A DNA stretch of 15,454 nt from CALCEB01 sp035531475 (GCA_035531475.1 DATKST010000202.1:1-15454); one strand, 5' to 3'. Shown: positions 1 through 6,605, numbered from the stretch's first letter. The notes: generated from the letters alone by a model not told the origin. Translations and numbers: made by a program.

Positions 1-4
1 GCAC

Positions 5-33
5 ATCATAGACAATGAAAAGGCCAATGTCAA
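5..33 (-). promoter_or_regulatory. Sigma-70-like promoter firing leftwards out of the window
   Basis: On the minus strand a perfect -35 box TTGACA (28-33) is followed, after a spacer of exactly 17 bases, by TATGAT (5-10), five of six matches to the -10 consensus. It lies just past the stop codon of the small minus-strand membrane gene, so it would start a separate transcript running off the left edge. The driven gene is not visible. The match is seen directly; activity is inferred. Confidence 0.6.
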
Positions 34-94
34 GTACTTACATGGGTACAACATAGCGCCCCTACCTGAACCTTCCAGCATGAAAATAAATCGC

Positions 95-427
95 TTACCT
101 CAGATTCCAAGGGTCAAGGGAGGGGGAAAATCCGTCGGAGAGGCGCGCCAAATACATCCCGGGCGATTGGTTTGAGTTTGTGGTTACTTGGCCAGCTATT
201 TGCGAGTTAGACGGGGTTCCAACCTGCAGATTTTCAATGCGGACAAAATCGTCGCTGACGGAGACGGAGGGAAACAGCGCAACTGCCGCTACGAATACGG
301 CGAGGCCACGGCGGCAGCGGGCGGCTAGCGTTGTCCCGCGTCGGCGCCGCTCACAAGCGACGAATACCGCTAGAGCTGCAATCGCGGAAGATGCCCAGAC
401 GAGATTGAGGCCATTTTCGAGGGTCAT
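95..427 (-). CDS. Small two-helix membrane protein, function unknown
   Basis: This 110-residue protein has two hydrophobic segments, about residues 8-24 and 41-56. They are separated by a strongly basic linker (an ERRRR run, then RCRR), which suggests a hairpin in the inner membrane with a cytoplasmic loop. The second helix ends in LFPSVSVSDD and is followed by a polar, Asn/Ser-rich C-terminal tail of about 50 residues. I chose the ATG at 427; a TTG three codons upstream (436) is open, but neither has a strong ribosome site. Short proteins of this pattern, with an LFP-x-x-S-x-x-DD end to the second helix, seem common in acidobacterial genomes (recalled, not searched). No catalytic residues can be identified. 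It stands alone, with no close same-strand partner. Confidence 0.6.
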   Translation of the reverse strand: MTLENGLNLVWASSAIAALAVFVACERRRRGTTLAARCRRGLAVFVAAVALFPSVSVSDDFVRIENLQVGTPSNSQIAGQVTTNSNQSPGMYLARLSDGFSPSLDPWNLR

Positions 428-532
428 AATCCGCAATCAGTTTAACAGACGCCAGCCTGCCAGTTCAAGGCGCACTCCCTCTCGCTCTGCCCCAGCTTGA
501 TCGGCAATAAAATTTGCTGTAATTTGTTCATC

Positions 533-606
533 GCAGAACACCTTGTTGGTGTCGTGTTTGGGACTTCCCAAATCCTTATTGCACTTCCACCAACAAGGTG
601 TTCTGC
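533..606. repeat. Perfect 19-bp inverted repeat with nested hairpin
   Basis: The left arm GCAGAACACCTTGTTGGTG (533-551) is matched exactly by its reverse complement at 588-606. The 36-base interior contains a second perfect stem, TTTGGGA (557-563) with TCCCAAA (566-572). The element sits in non-coding DNA, and the arms generate mirror-image spurious reading frames on both strands. It could be a miniature transposon remnant, a REP-like element or a structured RNA. No flanking target duplication is evident. Confidence 0.75.
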
Positions 607-686
607 TATTCTCCATTCCTTCAATCGCGACGGTTGGGCTGAACAACCCCGGACACGGGTGATGCTACGTTTTCGCGGCTGTAGCA

Positions 687-723
687 GCGCTCTCTGAGCG
701 CCGGACCTGGGTCCTCAGCGCTC
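687..723. repeat. Three alternating self-complementary hexamers
   Basis: GCGCTC (687-692), GAGCGC (696-701) and GCGCTC (718-723) allow two mutually exclusive hairpins. The second is extended by GGAC (703-706) pairing with GTCC (711-714). It lies about 180 bases upstream of the zinc-ribbon gene. There is no leader peptide or T-run, so regulation is only a possibility. Confidence 0.4.
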
Positions 724-901
724 TCCGGCGGTCAGAGGGCACCGCCACAGCAAACTGACCCACGACCCGGACACGGCGGATTTTCACCGCACCGGCGGCA
801 GTTCGCGAGGGGCATGCTGAGGGCACTGTGCCGCAGGCGGGGAACCGGCGGGCCATTTGCTGCGTATGTGTAGTCAGATGAGATGACTCTGGGAGGTTGT
901 T

Positions 902-1468
902 ATGTACTGCATGAATTGTGGAGCGAGTTGGCAAGCAGGGCAGGCGTTTTGCAGCGCCTGTGGAAAGCCGGTTCAAGCCGCAGCTCAGCCGGTTCCGCAG
1001 GCAGCGCCGCCACCGATGACGCAACCCGTGACCCCATCAGCGTATCAGCCTCCGCCTTATGTTCAGCCTGCCGCGCGTGGCCGGATCGCCGCCCACCTGC
1101 GCACCCTGGCCATCCTGTGGCTGGTAGTCTCCGGGCTTCACCTGGTTTCCGGACTGCGGCTTTTCACCCTTGGGCATCTCGGCATTCCGTTCATGCCGTT
1201 CTCGTTTGCTTCGTTCTCGTTTGCCCCGTTCTTCACTCCACTATTGAGTGCTTTGGGAGCTCTTGCCATGGTCAGCGCCGTGGTAGGGCTGGTGGTGGGA
1301 TGGGCTTTACTTCAACGCGAACCTTGGGGGCGAGTTTTTGCGATCATCATGGCCATTATTATCCTGCCGCGAATCCCCTTCGGCACGGCGCTCGGGATTT
1401 ACACGCTCTGGGTCCTGGTTCCCGCAGATTCCGAAGCCGAATACCGGCAGATTACACGGCCTGCGTAG
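902..1468 (+). CDS. Zinc-ribbon membrane protein
   Basis: The protein has 188 residues. The N-terminus is a treble-clef-like zinc ribbon with Cys3-x2-Cys6 and Cys17-x2-Cys20, each knuckle followed by Gly, as in the zinc_ribbon_2/DUF2116-like heads of many bacterial membrane proteins. A proline/alanine/glutamine-rich linker covers about residues 25-58. Three hydrophobic stretches follow, at about 68-90, 112-136 and 145-172. Before the second lies an unusual aromatic repeat (SFASFSFAPFF), coded by a 15-base tandem duplication (the 11-mer TTCTCGTTTGC at 1199 and 1214). The start is the ATG after GGGAGG at good spacing. The stop codon is the TAG inside the GTAGGGGCGGG repeat that begins at 1465, so the C-terminus may have been reset by repeat insertion. 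The role is unknown; the ribbon is cytosolic if the positive-inside rule holds. Confidence 0.85.
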   Translation: MYCMNCGASWQAGQAFCSACGKPVQAAAQPVPQAAPPPMTQPVTPSAYQPPPYVQPAARGRIAAHLRTLAILWLVVSGLHLVSGLRLFTLGHLGIPFMPFSFASFSFAPFFTPLLSALGALAMVSAVVGLVVGWALLQREPWGRVFAIIMAIIILPRIPFGTALGIYTLWVLVPADSEAEYRQITRPA

Positions 1469-1523
1469 GGGCGGGTCTTGTGCCCACCCGACCATCGCGG
1501 GCGACCACAAGGGTCGCCCCTAC
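1465..1523. repeat. Dispersed GTAGGGGCG palindromic repeat, copy 1
   Basis: The copy begins GTAGGGGCGGG and ends CGCCCCTAC, giving 9-base inverted ends (GTAGGGGCG/CGCCCCTAC). Inside are two hairpin halves: GGGCGGG...CCCACCC on the left, and GGGCGACC (1499-1506) pairing with GGTCGCCC on the right. The right half recurs inverted at 15231-15256 with one difference, and a diverged copy of both halves lies at 6694-6741. The layout (paired inverted REP-like halves) resembles REPINs. The left end supplies the stop codon of the zinc-ribbon gene. Confidence 0.8.
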
Positions 1524-1784
1524 TCGCGGCTGGCGTATACTTTGGTTTTTATGGATGCGCCCCGGCGGCACGCTGACCAATTTGGTGTTTTCGATGAGGT
1601 ACGAACCCGCTTGTTCGACTTGCCGGTCCTGCCAACCCTCCGCAATGCAAGAGCGTGAATTCAAGAGTTCAGGAACCCGTCGCCTTTTGGTGGCGGCGAA
1701 GAGTGAGGGTAAGACAGTTGCCCTTCACCCGGCAACTATCTGCCGCCCCGGTCGAGACGCCGGCTCGAGAATGGCGATGAAGTC
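1524..1784. other. Intergenic region between convergent genes
   Basis: I see no supportable gene between the zinc-ribbon gene (plus) and eda (minus). Minus-strand sequence at about 1560-1664 reads through an ORF-like stretch (SYLIENTKLVSVPPGR) whose other end is translated repeat. It may be a degraded gene fragment. The hairpin at 1713-1740 is listed separately. Confidence 0.45.
1713..1740 (-). terminator. Possible terminator hairpin after the kdgK-eda operon
   Basis: On the minus strand GATAGTTGCC (1740-1731) can pair with GGCAACTGTC (1722-1713) across an 8-base loop; one pair is a G-U wobble. It lies 45 bases past the eda stop. Only a weak, mixed pyrimidine tail follows, so it is not a classical rho-independent terminator. 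Confidence 0.35.
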
Positions 1785-2450
1785 TTACTTGGCGAGGCCA
1801 GCCCGGCCACTACGGACCGCTTCCAGGAATTGCCGGGCGCGGGCCGTGATGACTTCCAGTTTACCTTCGCGCAGGGCTTTCAAGTCCATCAGTTCGCTGC
1901 CCACGGCCACGGCGGAGGCGCCGGCCTTGATGAATTCCGGCGTCGTCTCCAGATTCACGCCGCCGGTGGGGATGAATTCGATCTGTGGGAACGGGCCTTT
2001 GAGGGCTTTGATGTATTGAGGTCCGCCCACCGGGCCGCACGGGAAAATCTTCACCATGTCGGCGCCCGCTTGCCAGGCCGTGACCACTTCGGTGGGCGTC
2101 AGCGCGCCGGGAAAGCAGGGCTTTGAATAGCGGCGGGCCATTTCAATCACATGAAGATTGAGCGAAGGCGTGACAATGAACTGCGCTCCGGCCAGCAGGG
2201 CGGCGCGGCAACTTTCCGCATCGAGAATCGTGCCGGCGCCCAGCAGCACGCGGTCGCCATAGCGCTCCGTCACCTGTTCCATCACCTGGATGGCGTTGGG
2301 AACGGTCATGGTGATCTCCGCAATGCCAATGTTACCGGCGATGATGGCTTCGGCGGCGCGCAGAGCGTCTTCCGGGAAAGCCGTTCGCACGATGGGCACC
2401 AAGCCCACATCACGGATGGTGTTCAAGCTCTTTTCGCGGTTCCAAGCCAT
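1785..2450 (-). CDS. eda: KDPG/KHG aldolase (2-dehydro-3-deoxy-phosphogluconate aldolase)
   Basis: This class I aldolase cleaves 2-keto-3-deoxy-6-phosphogluconate to pyruvate and glyceraldehyde-3-phosphate in the cytosol, the last step of the Entner-Doudoroff and uronate routes. The 221 residues form one TIM barrel of the usual family length. Visible landmarks are VPIVR (18-22), Glu45 in AEITM (general acid/base position), GAGT (71-74), TPS (94-96), the Schiff-base lysine Lys134 in VKIFPCGPVGG, and the phosphate-binding PTGG (161-164). The ATG at 2450 follows AGGAAA at good spacing. It is the third gene of the minus-strand operon, 53 bases after the HExxH gene and downstream of kdgK, whose product is its substrate. 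Specificity for KDPG over 4-hydroxy-2-oxoglutarate or KDPGal is inferred from that neighbour. Confidence 0.93.
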   Translation of the reverse strand: MAWNREKSLNTIRDVGLVPIVRTAFPEDALRAAEAIIAGNIGIAEITMTVPNAIQVMEQVTERYGDRVLLGAGTILDAESCRAALLAGAQFIVTPSLNLHVIEMARRYSKPCFPGALTPTEVVTAWQAGADMVKIFPCGPVGGPQYIKALKGPFPQIEFIPTGGVNLETTPEFIKAGASAVAVGSELMDLKALREGKLEVITARARQFLEAVRSGRAGLAK

Positions 2451-2503
2451 GGTGAATTTTCCTTTAATGTCGAAAATTGGAGTTTCGATCTCTGCCCATC
2501 TTA

Positions 2504-3586
2504 TCAGTTCTTCGATCCCGTTTCCGGAGGGGCCACCGCGGCGCTTTGGCCCACCGCCAGGGCGTCAATAACTTCAACGATGGATACATCGAGTGGAGCT
2601 TTCCCATCAAGGTGCGGTATCCAAAAAAGATCGAGCGCGCTTGCGTACCTTGTCCAGCCGGAACGGGGGTAAAGGCTGTTTTTGATGGCGTAGGGCTGAT
2701 AATGCGCGACGCCCACGCTGGCCAAGTCGCGGCGCGCGAATTCTCCAGCCGTGAAGAAGATCATCACATGAACCAGATCCTGGGGCACGGGAATTCCATC
2801 CGACTTGCACTCGCGAGCGATTTGGTCAGCGATGTGGCCGGATTTCTCCGAAACCATCCCATGACTGGCCTCATGGAACAACATCTCCAAAGCGGCGAAG
2901 TCCTGATAGGACGGGTCAACGCTGGAAATGATGGTGTGGACGTGATCCGAGGTGTAGGTGTAAGCGCCCGCCCAATTTGCGTATACGGCAACATCGACGC
3001 GAATGGGTTGCGCGAGCCACGGAACATGGTAGGCAGTGGAGAGTTGCTTCGCCAGAGCCGGTCCAAGCGCGAGAACCATGGGAGTTACGGTCCGAATCCA
3101 GAAGCGGTTGGCTCGATCGTGTCCGCTCCACCAGTGAGCGAGGTAGATGGGCGCGGCTTCTTCCAAAACCTTGACGAGATCATCCTTAAGTCCCGAGGAA
3201 TCGAGTGATGCAGAGCCTTCCGCATGACCCAAAACCGTGTCGATGGCGTTCATACCGGGATCGGACAACAAATCATGTTCAATCATGGACTGCCGGTAAA
3301 ATGCCACGGCCTGGCCCCACTGCGATTGCTCCGCGGCGGACAACTGGGGGGCATTCATTAAGGCATTCGGGACCGGAGGCCCCTCTGCATTTTGAAGTGC
3401 CTGTTGATAAAGGAAGTGATGCAGGTTGATCCAGAAGCCGCTGTGGAACTCAAAGGGACCTACCGTGGCGGCGCCACTCTGCTCCACTTGGACTTCGCCA
3501 GCAGCAGTTTGTGGCATCAAACCGCCCGCTGCGCCAAGTATCATGGCGGCAAGAAATGAAAGATTTTGCAAGCGGCTGTTCATCAT
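2504..3586 (-). CDS. Exported HExxH zincin-like protein, uncharacterised
   Basis: From the ATG at 3586 the protein has 360 residues (numbering below counts from a TTG three codons upstream at 3595). A hydrophobic segment (about 12-28) ending near MPQTAAGE looks like a signal peptide, so export is likely. A zincin motif HEASH lies at 241-245 in a helical context (ALEMLFHEASHGMV). It lacks the metzincin third histidine, so Glu285 in FFTAGEFARR is a candidate gluzincin-type third ligand. Other notable motifs are GFWINLHHFLY (53-63), APIYLAHWW (148-156) and the YANWAGAYTY stretch (205-214). The start lies 5 bases after the kdgK stop, and the 3595 TTG would overlap that stop, so translational coupling is likely. 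Eda follows. No known peptidase family is recognised and proteolysis is unproven. Such proteins may recur in acidobacteria (recalled, not searched). Confidence 0.85.
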   Translation of the reverse strand: MMNSRLQNLSFLAAMILGAAGGLMPQTAAGEVQVEQSGAATVGPFEFHSGFWINLHHFLYQQALQNAEGPPVPNALMNAPQLSAAEQSQWGQAVAFYRQSMIEHDLLSDPGMNAIDTVLGHAEGSASLDSSGLKDDLVKVLEEAAPIYLAHWWSGHDRANRFWIRTVTPMVLALGPALAKQLSTAYHVPWLAQPIRVDVAVYANWAGAYTYTSDHVHTIISSVDPSYQDFAALEMLFHEASHGMVSEKSGHIADQIARECKSDGIPVPQDLVHVMIFFTAGEFARRDLASVGVAHYQPYAIKNSLYPRSGWTRYASALDLFWIPHLDGKAPLDVSIVEVIDALAVGQSAAVAPPETGSKN

Positions 3587-3591
3587 CCGGT

Positions 3592-4620
3592 TCAACGCGC
3601 CACGCGCAGGCTGGCGCCTTTCAGCAGACTCTCAACCTCGGAAAGGGTGGCCCAATTGAAGTCACCGGGCTGGCTATGCTTGAGCGCGCTGAAGGCGTTG
3701 CCGTAGCGGACGGCGGCGGCATAGGTCTGCTTATTCAGGTATCCGTAAATAAATCCGGCGCTGAAGGAGTCACCACCGCCCACGCGGTCTACGATCTCAA
3801 GATCGTACTTCACGTCTTCGTAAAACTTTCCATCCGCATAGGCGATGGCTGTCCAGGTGTTGCGCCACACCAGCGGATTCTCCCGCAGCGTGATGGCAAC
3901 CGCTTTGAAATTGAATTTCTCCTGCAATCGCCGCGCCGCTTCCTTGTAAGGCTCGGCGGAGACCTTCTGAAAATCCTTTTCCCCGGTCTTGGCGTCGCCC
4001 GCGATCTTGAAGACCACGCTGGTGTCCTCTTCGGTGGTAATCAGCACATCCACGTATTCCATGAGGGGCTCTTGAACCGCTTGCGCCTTGGTCGGCGTCC
4101 AGAGCTTGGCGCGGTAATTCAAGTCGTAGCTCACGGTGACGCCGGCCTCACGAGCCGCTTGCAGGGCTTCGCGTGTGACGGCCGCTGCCGAGTCGCTGAG
4201 AGCCGGGGTGATGCCGCTCAGGTGGAACCATTTGGCGCCGGCGAACACCGCTTCCCAATGAACCTCGCCCGGCCGGATGGCGCTGATCGCGGAATTTGAC
4301 CGGTCATAGAGCACCGAGCTCGGCCGCGGCGCCGCGCCGAACTCCACAAAGTAAATACCCACGCGGCCGTCATCAGTCCAGATGATTTCCGAAGTATCCA
4401 CGCCAGCTTGCTGAACGCGGCCTGCCAGCAGCCGCCCCAACGGATTCCGCGGCAGGCGGGAAACCCACGCGCTGGTCAGCCCCAGGCGCGATACGCCAAC
4501 GGCGACGTTCAGCTCTCCACCGCCAATTTGCACGTCCAGCGACGCGGTCTGCTCGAGGCGTTGAAAATGGGGCGGGGAAAGGCGAATCATCGCTTCGCCA
4601 AATGTCACCACATCAGCCAT
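3592..4620 (-). CDS. kdgK: 2-keto-3-deoxygluconate kinase (PfkB family)
   Basis: This cytosolic ribokinase-fold enzyme phosphorylates 2-keto-3-deoxygluconate with ATP to KDPG, the substrate of the aldolase two genes downstream. The 342 residues match the family. The N-terminal strand VVTFGEAMIRL is typical, GGGELNVA (33-40) is the first PfkB signature, and DRVGGGDSFSAGF (278-290) is the second, with Asp284 as catalytic base and GGGD as anion hole. SYDLNYR (164-170) matches the kinase's nucleotide-proximal strand. The start ATG is preceded by GGAGG at good spacing. It heads the compact kdgK-HExxH-eda operon and lies 137 bases downstream of the CDGSH gene. Another sugar kinase of the same family is possible, but the eda neighbour strongly favours KDG. 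Confidence 0.92.
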   Translation of the reverse strand: MADVVTFGEAMIRLSPPHFQRLEQTASLDVQIGGGELNVAVGVSRLGLTSAWVSRLPRNPLGRLLAGRVQQAGVDTSEIIWTDDGRVGIYFVEFGAAPRPSSVLYDRSNSAISAIRPGEVHWEAVFAGAKWFHLSGITPALSDSAAAVTREALQAAREAGVTVSYDLNYRAKLWTPTKAQAVQEPLMEYVDVLITTEEDTSVVFKIAGDAKTGEKDFQKVSAEPYKEAARRLQEKFNFKAVAITLRENPLVWRNTWTAIAYADGKFYEDVKYDLEIVDRVGGGDSFSAGFIYGYLNKQTYAAAVRYGNAFSALKHSQPGDFNWATLSEVESLLKGASLRVAR

Positions 4621-4757
4621 TTCGGAACCTCCAGGTTTCTTTCTCTCGAAGATCGTTCACCGTGCCATGAGCCAAAAGTGACAAGTGAAGTTTGCAAAGT
4701 GATGAGTAAAAATGGGCGCGCTGCCTGAATCTTGTCACCTGCCCCTCGTCACCCCTG

Positions 4758-5009
4758 CTACGCCTGCGGCTTCGGCGTGGCGGGCGGCGGAGCCGGGGGC
4801 AGCGCGAATGCCTTCACTTCAGATTGGAACGCGCACTGTTTGTGGCTGCCATCGCAAAAGGGCTTGTTCTGCGAATGGCCGCAGCGGCAAAGAGCGATCA
4901 CCGTCCGACCGGCCAGGTCAAATGGGTTGCCGTCCTGGTCCACAACTATGAATTCCCCTTCAATGCGAAGCGAGCCGTTATTCCTGACAGTGATTTTGGT
5001 TTCAGCCAA
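4758..5009 (-). CDS. CDGSH-type iron-sulfur protein
   Basis: This 83-residue protein carries one CDGSH domain, which in mitoNEET-like proteins holds a redox-active, acid-labile 2Fe-2S cluster with three Cys and one His. The ligands are Cys41, Cys43, Cys52 and His56 within CRCGHSQNKPFCDGSH. The N-terminal half (GSLRIEGEFIVVDQDGNPFDLAGRTVIALCRCG) is the usual preceding beta region, and the C-terminus is a proline-rich tail (PPAPPPATPKP). The start is TTG at 5009: there is no nearby ATG, and AAGGAG sits 8 bases upstream. Small prokaryotic proteins of this kind are thought to act in electron transfer or iron-sulfur handling; the partner is unknown. It is on the same strand as kdgK but 137 bases upstream, so co-transcription is uncertain. 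Confidence 0.9.
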   Translation of the reverse strand: MAETKITVRNNGSLRIEGEFIVVDQDGNPFDLAGRTVIALCRCGHSQNKPFCDGSHKQCAFQSEVKAFALPPAPPPATPKPQA

Positions 5010-5017
5010 GCGGAGTT

Positions 5018-5023
5018 CTCCTT
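5018..5023 (-). promoter_or_regulatory. Ribosome binding site fixing the TTG start of the CDGSH gene
   Basis: On the minus strand AAGGAG is followed by 8 bases and then TTG-GCT-GAA. No ATG or GTG lies in frame nearby, so this site decides the start. Confidence 0.75.
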
Positions 5024-5297
5024 AACTTGAAATGTTCTCCGGAGGTTGATGAATAACCCGGCAGCCTGCAAAAGTGACGATGCGACGCCTTCTGGTGGGC
5101 CGCGCCCGCCGGAGAAGAGAGAATATAACACGGAAAGATTGCCGAGGTACGGGAGTCGTGGCGGCGTGACCCATACGATTGTAGGCGGAAGCATCCGCAG
5201 ATTGCTATTGAGATGGCGCCAAGGTGGCGTTAGAGTTCAGGGTCAGGCTGGAGTCTGATTCAAGAGAAAGCTGGAGCGAACACTTTGGAGAAGGATA

Positions 5298-5783
5298 ATG
5301 AAGAGCTGCCCAAAGACTTTGCGTGAACATGTGACATATTTGCTCGAAGGTGGTGGCGCTCATCTGACCTTTGAGATGGCGATTAGCGGGCTCCCGGCAA
5401 AGTTGCGCGGCAAACGGCCGCGCGGCGCGCCGCACTCACCGTGGGAGATTGTGGAGCACCTGCGCATCGCGCAGTGGGACATCCTGGAGTTCAGCGTCAA
5501 TCCCGGTCATGTCTCGCCCGCGTGGCCAGTGGGTTATTGGCCGGACAGCCCTGCTCCCGCCAGCGCCCGGGCCTGGCAAACGGCAGTGCGGGATTTCAGC
5601 CGCGACCTGGAGGCCATGCAAAAACTGGTGGCCGATCCAACCACGGACCTCTTTGCTCCGATCCCGCACGGCAGCGGCCAGACCATCCTGCGGGAGGCGC
5701 TGCTGGTGGCGGACCACAACGCTTACCATCTGGGGGAATTGGTTCTGGTGCGGAGGCTGCTGGTGGCGTGGCCGGAGAAATGA
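5298..5783 (+). CDS. DinB-family protein
   Basis: This 161-residue protein has the DinB/YfiT-like four-helix fold (DinB_2 type). The three metal-ligand histidines of the family are visible: His54 in WEIVEHLRIAQWD, and His140 and His144 in the C-terminal helix signature ADHNAYHLGELV. Some relatives are thiol transferases (bacillithiol or mycothiol S-transferases); most are uncharacterised, so no substrate is assigned. The ATG at 5298 follows GGAGAAGG at good spacing. It is transcribed divergently from the CDGSH gene, across a 288-base gap, and convergently with the proline-rich membrane gene, with a strong palindrome between. GC and codon use match the neighbours. Confidence 0.88.
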   Translation: MKSCPKTLREHVTYLLEGGGAHLTFEMAISGLPAKLRGKRPRGAPHSPWEIVEHLRIAQWDILEFSVNPGHVSPAWPVGYWPDSPAPASARAWQTAVRDFSRDLEAMQKLVADPTTDLFAPIPHGSGQTILREALLVADHNAYHLGELVLVRRLLVAWPEK

Positions 5784-5866
5784 ATTCGACGCGGCGGATG
5801 TGGCGATTGCTCGGACGATTTGCCTTCGAGCCGCCCAGTTTTCATTGCATAGGCGCACGGCTCTAA

Positions 5867-5962
5867 CCCGGATTATTCACGAAGTTTCAATAGGGGACCG
5901 TCAGGGCACGGTTTTAACCGTGCCCTGACGGTCCTCGAGTAAAATATCGCGAATAATCCGGG
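5867..5962. repeat. Nested palindromic element (CCCGGATTATTC family)
   Basis: Outer arms CCCGGATTATTC (5867-5878) and GAATAATCCGGG (5951-5962) enclose a perfect 19-bp hairpin, 5895-5913 with 5916-5934, built on GGACCGTCAGGGCACGGTT with a two-base turn. Similarity continues beyond the outer arms (TAACCCGG versus the complement of CCGGGCTAA). The design, terminal inverted repeats around a central cruciform, is that of a small non-autonomous mobile or REP-like element. It lies between two convergent genes. Confidence 0.8.
5895..5934. terminator. Strong hairpin possibly ending both convergent transcripts
   Basis: This is the 19-bp perfect stem at the core of the palindromic element. It lies 112 bases past the DinB stop and 84 bases past the stop of the opposing membrane gene. 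There is no T-run, so intrinsic termination is uncertain; transcript-end protection is equally possible. Confidence 0.35.
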
Positions 5963-6017
5963 CTAACGCCGGCCGCAGCGGCAAACCGTGAAGTTAGCCA
6001 AAGACGAAATTCTTTGC

Positions 6018-6605
6018 TCAATTGACTGCGCCGGAGGTCTCACCCACGCGCACCAGGCTGATCTGTGTCTTTCCGTTCTCTTCACGCAAGGAGACAAACT
6101 TCTGGAGTTTGTTCTGCTTGACCTCAAACACCATGTTGCCGTGTTCGTCTCTCTCCGTGAATCGAGTCACCTGGCCGCTTAACCGCTCATGATAAAAATC
6201 GCAGACTTTGTCCAAGGGGTCCGAAGTCTCATAATGGCTCACAACCAGTCCAACATGTTCGTGGCCAGGCACTCCAATGCTGACATTGGCAGAGTCGTCG
6301 CTGGCCACGGATGTCGCGCCGGGATAAATCGGCAAGCCGAGGCTCGCTTCAGTAATGCCCGCCCTTTTGCGAACTTCCACATTTCCGGCGGGCGTTTGGA
6401 TGGAGACTTGTTTTTTCCCATTCCAGCCCTCGGAGACGTTGACGTGAACGTTGTGCGAAATGAGGCGCAATCCCGTCCAAACAGCAAAAATTGCTCCCAC
6501 GACGATGATCCCGAGGATCAGAACCACGATCAGGACAATGTTTGCCCCTGATTTGGGCGGGGCAGGCGGCGCGGGAGGCCGGGGCGGTTGAGGCGGCATT
6601 GACAT
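6018..6605 (-). CDS. Proline-rich single-pass membrane protein, function unknown
   Basis: The protein has 195 residues from the ATG at 6605, which follows AAGGAG with a 6-base spacer; upstream in-frame codons lack a ribosome site. Residues 4-18 are almost all proline with Ala, Gln and Arg. One transmembrane helix spans about 22-44. An outward C-terminal region of about 150 residues contains an SIQTPAGNVEV strand typical of beta-rich domains, then GLPIYPGA (90-97) and a folded segment with VSHYETSDPLDKVCDFYHERL (about 122-142). The latter pattern, a Tyr-rich helix after an IYPGA turn, appears in other uncharacterised bacterial membrane proteins; I cannot name the family with confidence. It probably anchors an extracytoplasmic domain. 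It stands alone between two repeats. Confidence 0.75.
   Translation of the reverse strand: MSMPPQPPRPPAPPAPPKSGANIVLIVVLILGIIVVGAIFAVWTGLRLISHNVHVNVSEGWNGKKQVSIQTPAGNVEVRKRAGITEASLGLPIYPGATSVASDDSANVSIGVPGHEHVGLVVSHYETSDPLDKVCDFYHERLSGQVTRFTERDEHGNMVFEVKQNKLQKFVSLREENGKTQISLVRVGETSGAVN

Larger units (their letters stand above)
437..901. other. Gene-poor stretch with palindromes and GC-rich decayed sequence
   Basis: No convincing gene occurs here. The stretch holds a perfect 19-bp inverted repeat (533-606) and a set of competing GCGCTC/GAGCGC stems (687-723). It ends in a GGGAGG ribosome site ahead of the ATG at 902. A minus-strand reading of about 437-528, ending in ELAGWRLLN, looks faintly protein-like and might be the tail of a broken gene, but it has no start and cannot be supported. 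Confidence 0.5.

Noticed and set aside
1..175. Open plus-strand frame 2 from the left edge
   Set aside because: It is antisense to the small membrane gene over much of its length and overlaps a near-perfect minus-strand promoter. No family features are seen.
437..646. Minus-strand frames across the 533-606 inverted repeat
   Set aside because: They arise from the palindrome arms, as shown by the same AEHLVG peptide appearing on both strands. Only the last 30 residues look protein-like, and they have no start of their own.
883..2019. 378-codon plus-strand open frame
   Set aside because: It overlaps the zinc-ribbon gene in another frame, runs through the GTAGGGGCG repeat and ends antisense to eda. 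Composition is Arg/Ser/Pro-rich nonsense with no ribosome site.
2477..3208. 243-codon plus-strand frame antisense to the HExxH gene
   Set aside because: The minus-strand protein has a signal peptide, HExxH and operon context; the antisense product has none.
5049..5258. Plus-strand frame starting MNNPAACKSD
   Set aside because: A GGAGG precedes the ATG but only three bases away. The product is Arg/Gly-rich with no hydrophobic pattern, and it lies in a divergent promoter region.
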